A stretch of 64,000 nt of DNA. Source: Kribbella caucasensis. Lineage in GTDB: Bacteria > Actinomycetota > Actinomycetes > Propionibacteriales > Kribbellaceae. The notes under the pieces were generated by a model that was given only the letters and a program-made list of their open reading frames with translations, ran no database searches and was not told where the DNA came from. Location: positions 334,747-398,746 of the forward strand of contig NZ_SNWQ01000006.1 in the NCBI RefSeq assembly GCF_004361855.1. Direction: 5' to 3'. How positions within the stretch are numbered: the first letter of the stretch is position 1; each line of letters starts with the position of its first letter. The position numbers and the translations under genes were made by a program. Positions 1 through 9,557 of this stretch are shown piece by piece.

Positions 1-686
1 TAATCGGTCGAGACCAGGGCCCATCGCGAGACCGGTCCAGCTCTCGTCGAGGCCCGCGCGGCGTAGTACCGGCGGGGCGGCGACACCACATTCGCCGATC
101 TCGATCCACTGGTCGTCGAGCAGGACGTCGATCTGGCGGCCGTGGGTCGTGTACGGGTGGACCGCGGGGATCGGCCGGTACGTCCGGCCGGGCAGGACCG
201 TCTCGACGACGCGGGCGATCAGCTCCTCCAACTCGGCCTCACCGAGGACGACGTTGCGGCTGATCCGCCAGAGGTCGAGCTGGTGCGGCGTACCGGTGTG
301 CTGCCAGTCGACCGAGTCGCGGCGGTAGCAGATCCCCGCGCACACCATCAGCACGTCGGACGAGTCGGAGCGGGCGAGCTCCCGCAACGCGGGCGGGATC
401 ATCGCGGACGTGTGACTCCGCAGCACCTGATCGGCCGAGGCGTAGCGGGTGTAGCGGGCCTCCCGGGTAACCGCGCCGGCGGCGTACCCGAGGTTGTCGT
501 AGTTGTCGGCGAGCGGGACGACCGGGTGATCCCGGCGAGTCCAGATCTCGGTGTAGGGCCAGGCCTGGGCGAGCGCGGTACGGAGCGAGTCGACGATCAG
601 CTGGATCGCGTGCGGACCCTGACCGGGATCGGCCAGGTCGCGGATGGCGAGGGCGGCGTGCAGTTCTTCGGCGGACAGGACAGCCA
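1..686 (-). CDS. Stand-alone PheRS alpha-like class II aminoacyl-tRNA synthetase paralogue (partial, runs off the window)
   Basis: Read on the minus strand from an ATG at 684-686 preceded by GGAGAC; the frame stays open to the window edge, so the C-terminus is missing. The visible 228 residues resemble the catalytic core of phenylalanyl-tRNA synthetase alpha. There is a motif-2-like stretch (RSHTSAMIPPAL, then VCAGICYRRDSVDWQHTGTP and HQLDLWRI) and a motif-3-like end (IEIGECGVAAPPVLRRAG, then GPGLDRL). The N-terminal coiled coil of true PheS is absent, since the core begins within about 15 residues of the start, and no pheT-like gene is visible. It is therefore a PheS paralogue rather than the housekeeping enzyme; whether it charges tRNA, modifies another molecule or is regulatory is unknown. 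Confident in the fold, not in the role. Confidence 0.72.
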
Positions 687-901
687 TGGGAGTCTCCAAG
701 AGGTGAAGAAGCGGGTGCGAGGGACGAAGACACCCCGACCGGCCGCGGTCACCTCAGGAGAGAGCGCAGCAGCAGCTCACCCCGTCGGCACCACTGTGCC
801 GGCCGGGGCGCGAAAATCGCTGCCCGTGCTGCTTCACAAGCCCTACTTTAGCTCGCCGCTCGGGGCCGCGCCGTGGACTTTTGGATGCGAGGATCGGCGG
901 T
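687..901. other. Divergent intergenic region
   Basis: This 215-bp gap separates the PheS-like gene (minus) from the FMN dehydrogenase (plus) and must carry both promoters. The part next to the PheS-like start is purine-rich (GAGGTGAAGAAG around 700). I see no RNA gene, no convincing coding frame and no strong hairpin. Confidence 0.5.
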
Positions 902-1939
902 ATGCGATGGATCGACGGGTTGGAAGCGGCCGCGGCCGAGAAGCTGCCGGAGCCGGTGCACCGCTACTACCGGCAGGGGTCCGCAGGCGGGATCAGCGTC
1001 GGCGAGGCGGTCGAGGCGTGGAACTCGTACCGCTTTCGGCCGCACATCCTGACCGATGTGTCGCAGGTCGAGCTCGGGACGACGGTCCTCGGCACTCCCG
1101 TCGACGTACCGGTGCTGGTGGCGCCGTCGACCCTGCAGCGGCAGGCGGATCCAGCCGGGGAGACGGCGATGGCGGCCGGCGTGGCCGCGGCCAACTCGGT
1201 GCTCGGGGTCTCCAGCAACGCCGGTACGCCGTTCGCCGAGATCGGCGCGACCGGGGTGCCGTGGTGGTTGCAGATCTACGTCGTGCGGAACCGCGACATC
1301 ACCCTGCGGATGCTCGACGCCGCGGTGGAGGCGGGCGCGCGAGCCGTCGTACTGACCGCGGACACCCCGGTCGTCGGCCGCAAGGAGGACGACGGGCCGA
1401 CGGTGTGGGACGTGATCCAGCCGAGTCACCTGCTCGCGAACATCGATGAGGCCGACTACACCGACGACGATTTCGCGAAAGCGGACGACCTGGGTCCGGA
1501 CGTGATCGGCTGGCTGGCCGAGCGGACCGGGCTGCCCGTTGTGGTGAAGGGCGTACTGCGCGGCGACGACGCCAAGCGTTGTGCCGACGCGGGCGCGGCC
1601 GGGGTGATCGTGTCGAACCACGGCGGCCGGCAACTCGACGGGTCGATCCCGACCGCGTGGGCGCTGCCGGAGGTCGCCGAGTCGCTCGCCGGGACCGGGA
1701 CCGAGGTGTACGTCGACGGCGGGATCCGGCGCGGTGAACACGTGCTGGCCGCACTCGCTCTCGGCGCCCGCGCGGTGTTCGTCGGCCGCCCGGCCCTGTG
1801 GGCGCTCACTGTCGGCGGCGCTGCCGGAGTCACCCGGTTGCTCGGCGATCTCGGCGACGAACTCGACCACGCCCTCCGCCTGATCGGCTGCCCTCGAGTC
1901 GACCAACTGTCCCCCGACCTACTGCGGTCGTATCGTTGA
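902..1939 (+). CDS. FMN-dependent alpha-hydroxy-acid dehydrogenase/oxidase (L-lactate dehydrogenase family)
   Basis: The product has 345 aa and belongs to the LldD / glycolate oxidase family, TIM-barrel FMN enzymes that oxidise 2-hydroxy acids to 2-keto acids. Landmarks are the Tyr-rich N-terminus (HRYYRQGS), a barrel strand with LTADTPVVGRKEDD, the FMN-phosphate Lys strand VVVKGVLRGDDAKR, the catalytic His-Arg segment VSNHGGRQLDG, and the phosphate loop VDGGIRRGEHVLAALALGA. The start is placed at the ATG of MRWIDGLEA; the open frame extends upstream through a TTG, but family members begin near this ATG and GAGG lies 10 bases before it. It is monocistronic with the ribosomal terminator downstream. 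The substrate (lactate, glycolate, mandelate) cannot be fixed from sequence. Confidence 0.88.
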   Translation: MRWIDGLEAAAAEKLPEPVHRYYRQGSAGGISVGEAVEAWNSYRFRPHILTDVSQVELGTTVLGTPVDVPVLVAPSTLQRQADPAGETAMAAGVAAANSVLGVSSNAGTPFAEIGATGVPWWLQIYVVRNRDITLRMLDAAVEAGARAVVLTADTPVVGRKEDDGPTVWDVIQPSHLLANIDEADYTDDDFAKADDLGPDVIGWLAERTGLPVVVKGVLRGDDAKRCADAGAAGVIVSNHGGRQLDGSIPTAWALPEVAESLAGTGTEVYVDGGIRRGEHVLAALALGARAVFVGRPALWALTVGGAAGVTRLLGDLGDELDHALRLIGCPRVDQLSPDLLRSYR

Positions 1940-1995
1940 TCACGGCGTGGCTACCGCGTGGCCGCGCCGTTGCGATGGGGACGCGGAAACGCGAA

Positions 1996-2021
1996 AGTCC
2001 CCGGTCCACGGACCGGGGACT
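1996..2021 (-). terminator. Hairpin terminator of the rplK-rplA operon
   Basis: A perfect 12-bp inverted repeat (AGTCCCCGGTCC / GGACCGGGGACT) with a 2-base centre lies between the convergent FMN dehydrogenase and rplA. Read on the minus strand it is followed by TTTCG, so it mainly serves the ribosomal operon and may act in both directions. Confidence 0.75.
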
Positions 2022-2043
2022 CTCGTGGCTGACGGGGCGAGGC

Positions 2044-2769
2044 TCAGGCCTCGGCCGGGGCTTCCTCGTTGAGGCCGCGGGTCAGGTTGGGATCAACCTG
2101 GACGCCCGGACCCATCGTGGTCGAGAAGACCGTCTTCTTGATGTAGCGGCCCTTCGAGCTGGCCGGCTTGAGCCGCAGGATCTCCTCCAGCGCGGCGCTG
2201 TAGTTCTCCACCAGCTGGGCCTCGTCGAACGACGCCTTGCCGATGATGAAGTGCAGGTTCGCGTGCCGGTCGACCCGGAACTCGATCTTGCCGCCCTTGA
2301 TCTCGGTCACGGCCTTGACCACGTCCGGGGTCACCGTGCCGGTCTTCGGGTTCGGCATCAGACCACGCGGGCCGAGCACCCGGCCGAGCCGGCCGACCTT
2401 GCCCATCAGGTCGGGGGTGGCGACGACGGCGTCGAAGTCGAGCCAGCCGTCGGTGACCTTCTTGATCAGGTCGTCGTCGCCGACGAAGTCGGCGCCGGCC
2501 TCCCTGGCGGCCTCGGCCTTCTCACCGGTGGCGAAGACGAGGACCCGTGCCGTCTTGCCGGTGCCGTGCGGAAGGTTGACGGTGCCGCGCACCATCTGGT
2601 CGGCCTTGCGGGGGTCGACCCCGAGGCGCATCGCGACGTCGACGGTGGAGTTGAACTTCTTGCTGCCGGCGGCTTCCTTGGCCAGCCGGATCGCCTCGAG
2701 CGGCGTGTACAGCTTGTCGAAGTCGATCTTCTCCGCGATCGCGCGGTAGGCCTTGCTGCGCTGTGCCAT
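2044..2769 (-). CDS. rplA: 50S ribosomal protein L1
   Basis: The product has 241 aa, the usual L1 length, and starts [16 protein letters not shown]. It carries the L1 signature around [15 protein letters not shown] and the expected two-domain pattern. L1 binds 23S rRNA at the L1 stalk near the E site, and in many bacteria represses its own L11-L1 message. The start is the ATG at 2767-2769 preceded by GAGAGGAAA, not the longer upstream extension of the frame. It follows rplK after 84 bases on the same strand and is closed by the hairpin at 1996-2021, so it is the last gene of the secE-nusG-rplK-rplA run. Confidence 0.98.
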   Translation of the reverse strand: MAQRSKAYRAIAEKIDFDKLYTPLEAIRLAKEAAGSKKFNSTVDVAMRLGVDPRKADQMVRGTVNLPHGTGKTARVLVFATGEKAEAAREAGADFVGDDDLIKKVTDGWLDFDAVVATPDLMGKVGRLGRVLGPRGLMPNPKTGTVTPDVVKAVTEIKGGKIEFRVDRHANLHFIIGKASFDEAQLVENYSAALEEILRLKPASSKGRYIKKTVFSTTMGPGVQVDPNLTRGLNEEAPAEA

Positions 2770-2853
2770 GTCTGTTTCCTCTCTGGGATGTGGTCCGTGG
2801 GCGGCGCTTCGCCCTGCCACAACTGCTGTTTCAGCGGGTACTGCGAGAGCCGG

Positions 2854-3285
2854 TCAGGCCTCGACGGTGATGCCCATCGAACGGGCGGTGCCCTCGATGA
2901 TCTTCATCGCGGCGTCGATGTCCCGGGCGTTCAGGTCCGGCATCTTGGTGGTGGCGATCTCGCGGACCTGGTCCTTGGTGATCTTGCCGACCTTGTCCTT
3001 GTGCGGGACGGCCGAGCCCTTCTGCAGGCCGGCGGCCTTCTTGATCATCTCCGGCGCCGGCGGCGTCTTGGTGATGAAGGTGAAGGAGCGGTCTTCGTAG
3101 ATGGTGATCTCGACCGGCACGACGTTGCCACGCATGGACTCTGTCTGCGCGTTGTACGCCTTGCAGAACTCCATGATGTTGACGCCGTGCGGACCGAGCG
3201 CGGTACCGACCGGCGGGGCCGGCGTCGCGGCGCCGGCCTGCAGCTGCACCTTGACCAGGGCAGCGATCTTCTTCTTCGGAGGCAT
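2854..3285 (-). CDS. rplK: 50S ribosomal protein L11
   Basis: The product has 143 aa and is a full-length L11. It begins [20 protein letters not shown], with the proline-rich N-terminal domain ([19 protein letters not shown]) and the C-terminal rRNA-binding domain ending [21 protein letters not shown]11 forms the GTPase-associated centre with 23S rRNA and is needed for stringent-factor activation. An AAGGA ribosome-binding site precedes the ATG. It lies 12 bases downstream of nusG and upstream of rplA, the canonical bacterial order. Confidence 0.98.
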   Translation of the reverse strand: MPPKKKIAALVKVQLQAGAATPAPPVGTALGPHGVNIMEFCKAYNAQTESMRGNVVPVEITIYEDRSFTFITKTPPAPEMIKKAAGLQKGSAVPHKDKVGKITKDQVREIATTKMPDLNARDIDAAMKIIEGTARSMGITVEA

Positions 3286-3297
3286 TCTTTCGGGTCC

Positions 3298-4479
3298 TTA
3301 GACTTTCTGGATCTGGTTGAAGCTGAGCTCGACCGGGGTCTCCCGGCCGAAGATCTCGACCAGCGCCTTGATCCGCTGGGCGTCGGCATTGATCTCCGTG
3401 ATCGTGGCGTGCAGGGTCGCGAACGGCCCGTCGACCACCATGACCGAGTCGCCCACACCGAAATCGGCGACCTCGACCTTCTTCTTGGCCGCGGTCTTGG
3501 TGGGTGCGGCGCCGGTCTCGGCAGCCGCCGCCTCGGCCGCCGCCACGACGGCCGGAGCGAGCATCTTCTCGACCTCTTCGAGGCTGAGCGGTACGGGCTT
3601 CTGGCTGTTCCCGACGAAGCCGGTCACCGACGGCGTGTGCCGCACGGTCGACCAGGACTCGTCGGTCAGGTCCATCCGGACCAGCACGTAGCCGGGGAGG
3701 ACGGTGCGCTTCACCATCCGGCGCTGCCCGTTCTTGATCTCGGCGACCTCTTCGGTCGGCACGATGATCTCGAAGATGTAGTCCTCCATGTTCAGGGAGT
3801 TGATCCGGTTCTCCAGGTTGCCCTTGACCCGGTTCTCCATCCCTGAGTACGTGTGCACCACGTACCAGTCGCCGATCTGGGACCGGAGCCGGCTGCGCAG
3901 CTCCTCCACCGGGTCGCCCGGCTCCTCCGGCTCGACCTCGACGGCGTCGTCCTCGGCGGCCGCGGCAGCGCCGTCGGCCGAGGAGAAGATCAGCTCGTCG
4001 GCGGCCGTCTCCGGCTCGTCGGTGCTGGGAGGCGTGGTCTCGGCGGTCTCGGCGGCGAGCTCGTCGGCGGCGTCGTCGACGTCCTCCGCGGTCACCACCT
4101 CGTCGTCCTCGGCCGGGTCGGCCGCGGCGACCACCACGACCGGCTCGTCGTCGGAGTCGTCCTCGTCGGCGACGCCGTCCTCGGCCTCGTCGTCCGCCGA
4201 GTACTCCTCGTCGGCCGGGTCCGCGTCGTCGCCCTCGACCAGGGTGTCCTCGTCGTCGATCTCCGCGAACGGGTCGTCGTCATCATCGTCTGCGGCGACG
4301 GCATCGTCGTCGGAGTCGTCGAGGCCCGCGAACGGGTCGTCGTCATCGTCGTCGTCCGAGTCGTCGAGGTCGAGATCGAGGGTGAGATCGAGGTCGTCGG
4401 CGTCAGCGGACACGTCGAAGTCGTCCTCGTGGTCGAGGACATCGTCGTCGCGCTGGTCGGACACGTTGTACTCCGTCAT
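3298..4479 (-). CDS. nusG: Transcription elongation/termination factor NusG with a very long acidic N-terminal extension
   Basis: The product has 393 aa against about 180 for E. coli NusG. Residues 1 to about 195 are almost entirely Asp/Glu/Ala with long Asp runs (for example [10 protein letters not shown] near 40-49). The conserved part starts at about 203 with [19 protein letters not shown] (NGN domain to about 297). A linker of about 30 residues, Ala-rich then Lys-rich, follows, and then the KOW domain (about 332-393, [18 protein letters not shown]). NusG binds the RNA-polymerase clamp and couples to Rho or ribosomal S10. Acidic extensions are known in streptomycete NusG; this one is large and could be a disordered bristle or alter contacts. 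The start is the first in-frame ATG; its ribosome-binding site is weak, so a start inside the acidic region cannot be excluded. Confidence 0.95.
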   Translation of the reverse strand: MTEYNVSDQRDDDVLDHEDDFDVSADADDLDLTLDLDLDDSDDDDDDDPFAGLDDSDDDAVAADDDDDDPFAEIDDEDTLVEGDDADPADEEYSADDEAEDGVADEDDSDDEPVVVVAAADPAEDDEVVTAEDVDDAADELAAETAETTPPSTDEPETAADELIFSSADGAAAAAEDDAVEVEPEEPGDPVEELRSRLRSQIGDWYVVHTYSGMENRVKGNLENRINSLNMEDYIFEIIVPTEEVAEIKNGQRRMVKRTVLPGYVLVRMDLTDESWSTVRHTPSVTGFVGNSQKPVPLSLEEVEKMLAPAVVAAAEAAAAETGAAPTKTAAKKKVEVADFGVGDSVMVVDGPFATLHATITEINADAQRIKALVEIFGRETPVELSFNQIQKV

Positions 4480-4581
4480 CTGTGCATCGGGCCGTCGGCT
4501 GGTGGGTTCGGCGGGCCCAGCTGGAACTGGTGGTACCTCGGCGGGCTGTTCACCCGGCTCGGTCGCGGGCGGGCCGCGAAC

Positions 4582-4824
4582 TCAGCCGAAGATCTTGAAC
4601 ATCGCCCACCCGAAGGCGAGGTCGAGGACCGACACGATCGCGATGACGAACACCACGAAGGTCAGCACGACCACGAAGTAGGTGGAAAGCTGCTTGCGGG
4701 TCGGCCAGACGACCTTCCGGAGCTCGGCGACCACCTGGCGGTAGAAGCGCAGCAGGCCACGGCCCGACTTGCCTTCCGCAGGTTTGCCGGCGCCGGAGGG
4801 TGCCGGGGTGCGCGTCTCCGTCAC
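4582..4824 (-). CDS. secE: Preprotein translocase subunit SecE
   Basis: The product is an 80-aa single-span SecE. It has a charged, disordered N-terminus (MTETRTPAPSGAGKPAEGKS), the conserved amphipathic helix FYRQVVAELRKVVWPTRKQL, and one transmembrane helix (YFVVVLTFVVFVIAIVSVL). SecE clamps SecY in the translocon. It lies between tRNA-Trp and nusG on the same strand, the standard actinobacterial arrangement, with about 100 bases before the nusG start. Confidence 0.97.
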   Translation of the reverse strand: MTETRTPAPSGAGKPAEGKSGRGLLRFYRQVVAELRKVVWPTRKQLSTYFVVVLTFVVFVIAIVSVLDLAFGWAMFKIFG

Positions 4825-4879
4825 GACCTACCTCTTTCGCTAGCGGCGGCCTGACCAGCCCTGCGCCGGTCAGGATTTG

Positions 4880-4952
4880 CAGGGCACGAGGGACTTGAAC
4901 CCCCAACCTTCGGTTTTGGAGACCGATGCTCTGCCAGTTGAGCTAGTGCCCT
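4880..4952 (-). tRNA. tRNA-Trp (anticodon CCA)
   Basis: A 73-nt cloverleaf on the minus strand. The acceptor stem pairs AGGGCAC with GTGCCCT, the D-arm reads TAGCTCAACTGGCAGAGCA, the anticodon loop is CTCCAAA (CCA), and the T-arm has GTTCAAGTC. The discriminator is G and CCA is not encoded. It lies directly upstream of secE, its usual position. Confidence 0.97.
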
Positions 4953-5247
4953 CTGCAAACATCCCCGGACGCCGCTGAACCTGATCTCGGGCATGCCGGA
5001 TCAGGGCCATCTACGCCCGGACTAGAAGAGTGTACGGGGTCGAAGCCACCTGGTCGAACTGAGGCTCCAGCCCCGGCCACGCTCCCATCGAGCGCCGTAC
5101 CGCGACCGGAACCATACCGTCTCCACCTCTGGCCAACGCCCACCACCCCCGCGTTCGTTCCCGGCCGGCCGGGGCCGGGTGGACACCTGCCGGTCATTGG
5201 CCGATACCCGGATGTCAGCGGGCGGGCCGGGGTGCCAGGATGGGCCC
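4953..5247. other. Intergenic region between tRNA-Trp and the aminotransferase
   Basis: A gap of about 295 bp holding the divergent promoters for tRNA-Trp/secE (minus) and the aminotransferase (plus). I see no structured RNA or convincing small gene. Confidence 0.5.
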
Positions 5248-6441
5248 ATGGCTTCCCGCATCTCCGCACGTATCGGTGCAATCAGTGAATCGGCCACGCT
5301 CGCGGTCGACGCCAAGGCGAAGGCGCTCAAGGCGGCCGGTCGCCCGGTGATCGGCTTCGGCGCCGGCGAACCGGACTTCCCGACCCCGGACTACATCGTC
5401 GAGGCCGCCGTCGAGGCCGCCCGCGATCCGAAGAACCACCGCTACAGCCCGGCCGGCGGCCTGCCGGAGCTGAAGCAGGCGATCGTGGCGAAGACCAAGC
5501 GGGATTCCGGCTACGAGATCGAGGCGAGCCAGGTGCTCGTCACCAACGGCGGCAAGCACGCCGTCTACAACGCGTTCGCGACGCTGCTCGACCCGGGCGA
5601 CGAGGTGCTGCTGCCGGCGCCGTACTGGACCACCTACCCGGAGGCGATCAAGCTGGCCGGCGGGGTCCCGGTCGAGGTGCTCGCCGACGAGACGCAGAAC
5701 TACCTGGTCACCGTCGAGCAGCTTGAGGCGGCCCGGACGGACAAGACCAAGGCGCTGCTGTTCTGCTCCCCGTCGAACCCGACCGGCGCGGTGGACAGCC
5801 CCGAGGCGGTCGCCGCGATCGGCCGCTGGGCGCTGGAGCACGACATCTGGGTGCTCACCGACGAGATCTACGAGCACCTGACGTACGGCGACACCAAGTC
5901 GACCTCGATCCCGGTCGCCGTCCCCGAGCTCGCTGACCGGACCGTGGTCCTCAACGGCGTCGCCAAGACGTACGCGATGACCGGCTGGCGGGTCGGCTGG
6001 ATGATCGGCCCGAAGGACGTCATCAAGGCCGCCACCAACCTGCAGTCGCACCAGACCTCGAACGTCAGCAACGTCGCCCAGCGGGCCGCGATCGCCGCGC
6101 TGACCGGCGACCTGAGCGCCGTCGACGAGATGAAGAAGGCGTTCGACCGGCGCCGGCAGACGATGGTGAAGCTGCTGAACGAGATCCCCGGCGTCGAGTG
6201 CCCCGAGCCGACCGGCGCGTTCTACGCATACCCGTCGGTCAAGGGGGTGCTCGGCAAGGAGATCAACGGCCGGACGCCGACCACGTCGGCCGAGCTGGCC
6301 GAGATCATCCTCGACGACGCCGAGGTCGCGGTCGTCCCGGGCGAGGCCTTCGGCGCCCCGGGCTACCTGCGCCTGTCCTACGCACTGGGCGACGACGACC
6401 TCACCGAAGGCGTCAACCGCATCGCCAAGCTCCTGAGCTGA
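5248..6441 (+). CDS. aspC: Class I PLP-dependent aminotransferase (aspartate aminotransferase type)
   Basis: The product has 397 aa and is a fold-type I aminotransferase of the bacterial Ib aspartate aminotransferase group. Visible features are the N-terminal [13 protein letters not shown] substrate strand, [11 protein letters not shown], the [11 protein letters not shown] segment, the Schiff-base Lys in [16 protein letters not shown], and the C-terminal substrate-Arg region [15 protein letters not shown]. It transfers the amino group between aspartate or glutamate and keto acids. The start [17 protein letters not shown] is chosen over 23 extra upstream residues because family members begin here. 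It stands alone, with its own terminator at 6490-6520. Equivalent genes sit near secE/nusG in streptomycetes. Confidence 0.93.
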   Translation: MASRISARIGAISESATLAVDAKAKALKAAGRPVIGFGAGEPDFPTPDYIVEAAVEAARDPKNHRYSPAGGLPELKQAIVAKTKRDSGYEIEASQVLVTNGGKHAVYNAFATLLDPGDEVLLPAPYWTTYPEAIKLAGGVPVEVLADETQNYLVTVEQLEAARTDKTKALLFCSPSNPTGAVDSPEAVAAIGRWALEHDIWVLTDEIYEHLTYGDTKSTSIPVAVPELADRTVVLNGVAKTYAMTGWRVGWMIGPKDVIKAATNLQSHQTSNVSNVAQRAAIAALTGDLSAVDEMKKAFDRRRQTMVKLLNEIPGVECPEPTGAFYAYPSVKGVLGKEINGRTPTTSAELAEIILDDAEVAVVPGEAFGAPGYLRLSYALGDDDLTEGVNRIAKLLS

Positions 6442-6489
6442 TTCCTTCCCCACCCCACCGCCCCGGTCGCTGACCCTGTCTGCCGAATT

Positions 6490-6520
6490 CGGGCCGTCCA
6501 CCGCTGAGGTGGGCGGCCCG
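6490..6520 (+). terminator. Rho-independent terminator of the aminotransferase gene
   Basis: A 13-bp stem with one G-T wobble (CGGGCCGTCCACC / GGTGGGCGGCCCG), a GCTGA loop, then ATTTCTTTCT. It lies 50 bases after the aminotransferase stop. Confidence 0.8.
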
Positions 6521-6558
6521 ATTTCTTTCTCAGCCGACTGGATCGGTAACCTTCTGTG

Positions 6559-7608
6559 ATGGCGCCTCGGGATTTGCGGCTGTTGCCCAAGACCCATCTA
6601 CATCTGCATTTCTCCGGCTCGATGCGGCACCTCACCCTCGTCGAGCTGGCCGACAAGCACGGTGTCCGGTTGCCCGACGCGCTGCGGACCGACTGGCCGC
6701 CGGAGTTGTCCGCGGCCGACGAGCGCGGCTGGTTCCGGTTCCAGCGGCTGTACGACATCGCCCGTTCCGTGCTCCGTACCGAGGACGACGTACGCCGCCT
6801 GGTCCGCGAGGCAGCCGAGGACGACAAGGCCGACGGATCCCGCTGGCTGGAGATCCAGGTCGACCCCTCGGGGTACGCGAACCGCTTCCACGGCATCACC
6901 CCGTTCACCGATCTCGTCCTGGACGCCGCCCGCGACGCGGCACAGTCCACCGGCATCGCAGTACAAGTGGTGATCGCCGCCAACCGCACCCGCCATCCCC
7001 TCGACGCACGGACCCTCGCCCGGCTGGCGGCGCAGTACGTCGGCCGTGGCGTCGTCGGATTCGGTCTGTCCAACGACGAACGGCGCGGGACCACGTCGGA
7101 GTTCGCCCCGGCGTTCCGGATCGCCCGCAACGCCGGGCTGCTCGCGGTCCCGCACGGCGGCGAGCTCTGCGGGCCCGCGACCGTCCGCACCTGTCTGGAC
7201 GAGCTCGGCGCGGGCCGGATCGGTCACGGCGTCCGCTCGGTCGAGAACCCCGAGCTGCTGAAGCGCATCGTCGACGCCCAGGTCGCCCTCGAGGTCTGCC
7301 CCGCGTCCAACGTGTCGCTCGGCGTCTACCACCGCCCCGAAGAAGTGCCGCTCCGCCAGTTGTACGAGGCGGGTGCCCGGATCGCACTCGGTGCCGATGA
7401 CCCCTTGCTCTTCGGTTCCCGCTTGGCCGAGCAGTACGAAACGGCCCGCTCCGTCCACGCCTTCACCGACGAGGAACTGGCCGACCTGGCCCGCAGTTCC
7501 GTCCTCGCCTCCACCGCCCCCGACGAGGTCCGCAAGACCCTCCTCACCGAGATCGACACCTGGCTCGGCGTCCCCCAAACCGCCCCCACTCCGGCACCGA
7601 CGTACTGA
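6559..7608 (+). CDS. add: Adenosine deaminase
   Basis: The product has 349 aa and belongs to the metal-dependent adenosine/AMP deaminase family, which hydrolyses adenosine to inosine plus ammonia in purine salvage. The N-terminal metal ligands are in KTHLHLHFSGSMR, the third ligand His in VPHGGELCGP (HGGE replaces the common HAGE), the catalytic His in IGHGVRSVENPELL, and the metal-binding Asp in ALGADDPLLFGS. The start is ATG at 6559, with an overlapping GTG one codon earlier also possible. It lies 118 bases after the aminotransferase, behind that gene's terminator, so it is separately transcribed. Confidence 0.92.
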   Translation: MAPRDLRLLPKTHLHLHFSGSMRHLTLVELADKHGVRLPDALRTDWPPELSAADERGWFRFQRLYDIARSVLRTEDDVRRLVREAAEDDKADGSRWLEIQVDPSGYANRFHGITPFTDLVLDAARDAAQSTGIAVQVVIAANRTRHPLDARTLARLAAQYVGRGVVGFGLSNDERRGTTSEFAPAFRIARNAGLLAVPHGGELCGPATVRTCLDELGAGRIGHGVRSVENPELLKRIVDAQVALEVCPASNVSLGVYHRPEEVPLRQLYEAGARIALGADDPLLFGSRLAEQYETARSVHAFTDEELADLARSSVLASTAPDEVRKTLLTEIDTWLGVPQTAPTPAPTY

Positions 7609-7668
7609 GCCTTTCCTCCCGCGTCAGGGACCATTGCGTGCGCTGGGTGCCGGGCTTACGTTGCGTTC

Positions 7669-9039
7669 ATGACGCCGACGAAGATCCTGCTGCCTGAGGA
7701 CGAGTTGCCGACCCGGTGGTACAACGTGCTCCACGATCTGCCGACGCCGCCACCACCGGTGTTGCACCCAGGGACCGGGCAGCCGGTCGGGCCGGACGAC
7801 CTGGCGCCGCTGTTCCCGATGGACCTGATCCTGCAAGAGGTGTCGCAGGACCAGTACATCGACATCCCCGGCGAGGTGCTCGACGTCTACCGACTCTGGC
7901 GGCCGAGTCCGCTGTACCGCGCGCATCGGCTGGAGAAGGCGCTCGACACCCCGGCCCGGATCTACTACAAGTACGAAGGTGTCTCCCCCGCCGGGTCGCA
8001 CAAGCCGAACACCGCCGTACCGCAGGCCTACTACAACGCGAAGGCCGGCGTCCGGAAGCTGACCACGGAGACCGGCGCAGGCCAATGGGGTACTGCGTTC
8101 GCGTTCGCGTGCGCGCAGTTCGGCCTGGAGTGCGAGGTCTGGCAGGTGCGGGCGTCGTACGACCAGAAGCCGTACCGCCGGACGATGATGGAGGTCTTCG
8201 GCGCGACCGTGCACCCGAGCCCGTCGGAGCTGACCGAGGCCGGCCGCAAGATCCTGGCCGGCGACCCGGACTCCACCGGCTCGCTCGGGATCGCGATCAG
8301 CGAGGCGGTCGAGGTCGCCCTCCAGGACGAGGCGACCCACTACGCGCTCGGCAGCGTGCTGAACCACGTCCTGCTGCACCAGACGATCATCGGCGAGGAA
8401 GCGCTGATCCAACTCGCGATGGTCGGCGAGACGCCGGACCTGCTCGTCGGTTGCACCGGGGGCGGCTCGAACTTCGGCGGCCTCGCCTTCCCCTTCATGC
8501 GGGAGAAGTGGGCTGGGCGGATGGCCCCGGTGATCCGGGCGGTCGAGCCGGCCGCGTGCCCCTCGCTGACCCAGGGGACCTACGCGTACGACTTCGGCGA
8601 CACGATCGGGATGACGCCGTTGATGAAGATGCACACCCTCGGCCACGACTTCGTCCCGGACCCGATCCACGCCGGCGGGCTGCGGTACCACGGGATGAGC
8701 CCGCTGATCAGCCACCTGTACGAGACCGGCGAGCTCGAGGCCGTCGCCAAGGCGCAGTCCGAGTGCTTCGCGGCCGGCGTACTGTTCGCGCGCGCCGAGG
8801 GGATCCTGCCCGCGCCCGAGCCGACGCACGCGCTGGCCGCCGCGATCGAGGAAGCCCAGCGCTGCAAGGAGTCCGGCGAGGAGAAGGTCATCCTCACCGC
8901 ACTCTGCGGCCACGGCCACCTCGACCTCGCGGCCTACGACGCCTACCTCACCGGCACCATGACCGACCGCGCGTGGGACGACGCCGATATCCAGGCCTCA
9001 GTCGCCGCAGCGCTCGAACGCCTTCCGGCCGTCAATTAG
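7669..9039 (+). CDS. TrpB2-type tryptophan synthase beta-like PLP enzyme
   Basis: The product has 456 aa. It is longer than canonical TrpB and matches the TrpB2 group, with an N-terminal extension ([22 protein letters not shown]) and large insertions. The PLP Lys is in [15 protein letters not shown], the phosphate-cup glycines in [11 protein letters not shown], and [15 protein letters not shown] is also typical. Known TrpB2 proteins convert indole plus serine to tryptophan without TrpA, or may act on other substrates such as phosphoserine. No trp genes are nearby, which favours a stand-alone or salvage role. Its stop overlaps that of the convergent next gene by 4 bases. Confidence 0.88.
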   Translation: MTPTKILLPEDELPTRWYNVLHDLPTPPPPVLHPGTGQPVGPDDLAPLFPMDLILQEVSQDQYIDIPGEVLDVYRLWRPSPLYRAHRLEKALDTPARIYYKYEGVSPAGSHKPNTAVPQAYYNAKAGVRKLTTETGAGQWGTAFAFACAQFGLECEVWQVRASYDQKPYRRTMMEVFGATVHPSPSELTEAGRKILAGDPDSTGSLGIAISEAVEVALQDEATHYALGSVLNHVLLHQTIIGEEALIQLAMVGETPDLLVGCTGGGSNFGGLAFPFMREKWAGRMAPVIRAVEPAACPSLTQGTYAYDFGDTIGMTPLMKMHTLGHDFVPDPIHAGGLRYHGMSPLISHLYETGELEAVAKAQSECFAAGVLFARAEGILPAPEPTHALAAAIEEAQRCKESGEEKVILTALCGHGHLDLAAYDAYLTGTMTDRAWDDADIQASVAAALERLPAVN

Positions 9040-9548
9040 AGCCGGCCACGCTTCCACCACGGTTTGGGCTTCTTCGGCACGGCCGCCAGCCAGTCGCCGG
9101 GGATCGCCCAGCCGTTGGCGGCCAGCCGGTCGAAGTACTGCTCCTTCAGGCTGTCCGGCAACCAGTACGTCGCCCGGCTCCGATCGACCACCTCGAAGTA
9201 CGTCGTACGCCGGCCGCGGCTCCACACGGTCGCGGAGCGCGAGCAGTACGCCAGCCGCGTGTAGTCCCAGCGCGCCTGCTCATCCGTCAGGTCGAACCAA
9301 CGCTCGTACGCCGTGAACGGCCCCGTCTTCGGCAACGGCTCGCGGCCCAGCTCGTCGATCAACTGCCGCACCACGGCCCGGTCGTCCGTCATCTCGTCCG
9401 GCAGCAACAGCTGGCGTGGGTCGAGCACGACCTCCTCGACCCACGGCCCGGCCACGTCCAGGAACGTCTCCAGCAACGCGAACGCGACTTCCGCGCGAGC
9501 GAAGTTCCCCAGCTCCGCCCGCAGCGTCGTCACCGCTTCCTCGGCCAC
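9036..9548 (-). CDS. Conserved-looking protein of unknown function (170 aa)
   Basis: I do not recognise a family. The 170-aa product, from a GTG start preceded by AAGG, has an N-terminal amphipathic helix region ([20 protein letters not shown]), a middle with many aromatic and acidic residues ([19 protein letters not shown]), and a basic, tryptophan-containing C-terminus ([12 protein letters not shown]). There is no signal peptide or membrane span. Codon use is typical of the window. It lies convergent to the trpB-like gene, 9 bases after the stop of the first glycosidase-like gene and on the same strand, so it could be the last gene of sugar locus A. Confidence 0.6.
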   Translation of the reverse strand: MAEEAVTTLRAELGNFARAEVAFALLETFLDVAGPWVEEVVLDPRQLLLPDEMTDDRAVVRQLIDELGREPLPKTGPFTAYERWFDLTDEQARWDYTRLAYCSRSATVWSRGRRTTYFEVVDRSRATYWLPDSLKEQYFDRLAANGWAIPGDWLAAVPKKPKPWWKRGRL

Positions 9549-9557
9549 CCCTGAACC

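Noticed and set aside
142..1449. 435-codon open frame on the plus strand across the PheS-like and FMN-dehydrogenase genes
   Set aside because: Its translation is Arg/Gly/Ala-rich without any domain, and both regions it covers encode recognised proteins in other frames. It is a high-GC shadow frame.
1798..3846. 682-codon plus-strand frame over rplA, rplK and nusG
   Set aside because: It runs antisense to three certain genes. Long antisense frames are expected where codon third positions are nearly all G/C.
3788..4681. Serine-rich plus-strand frame opposite the nusG acidic region
   Set aside because: Poly-Ser is the antisense reading of the Asp/Glu repeat codons of nusG. There is no independent support.
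6441..6559. Possible aminotransferase-add operon
   Set aside because: A strong terminator (6490-6520) separates the two genes, so they are most likely independent transcripts.
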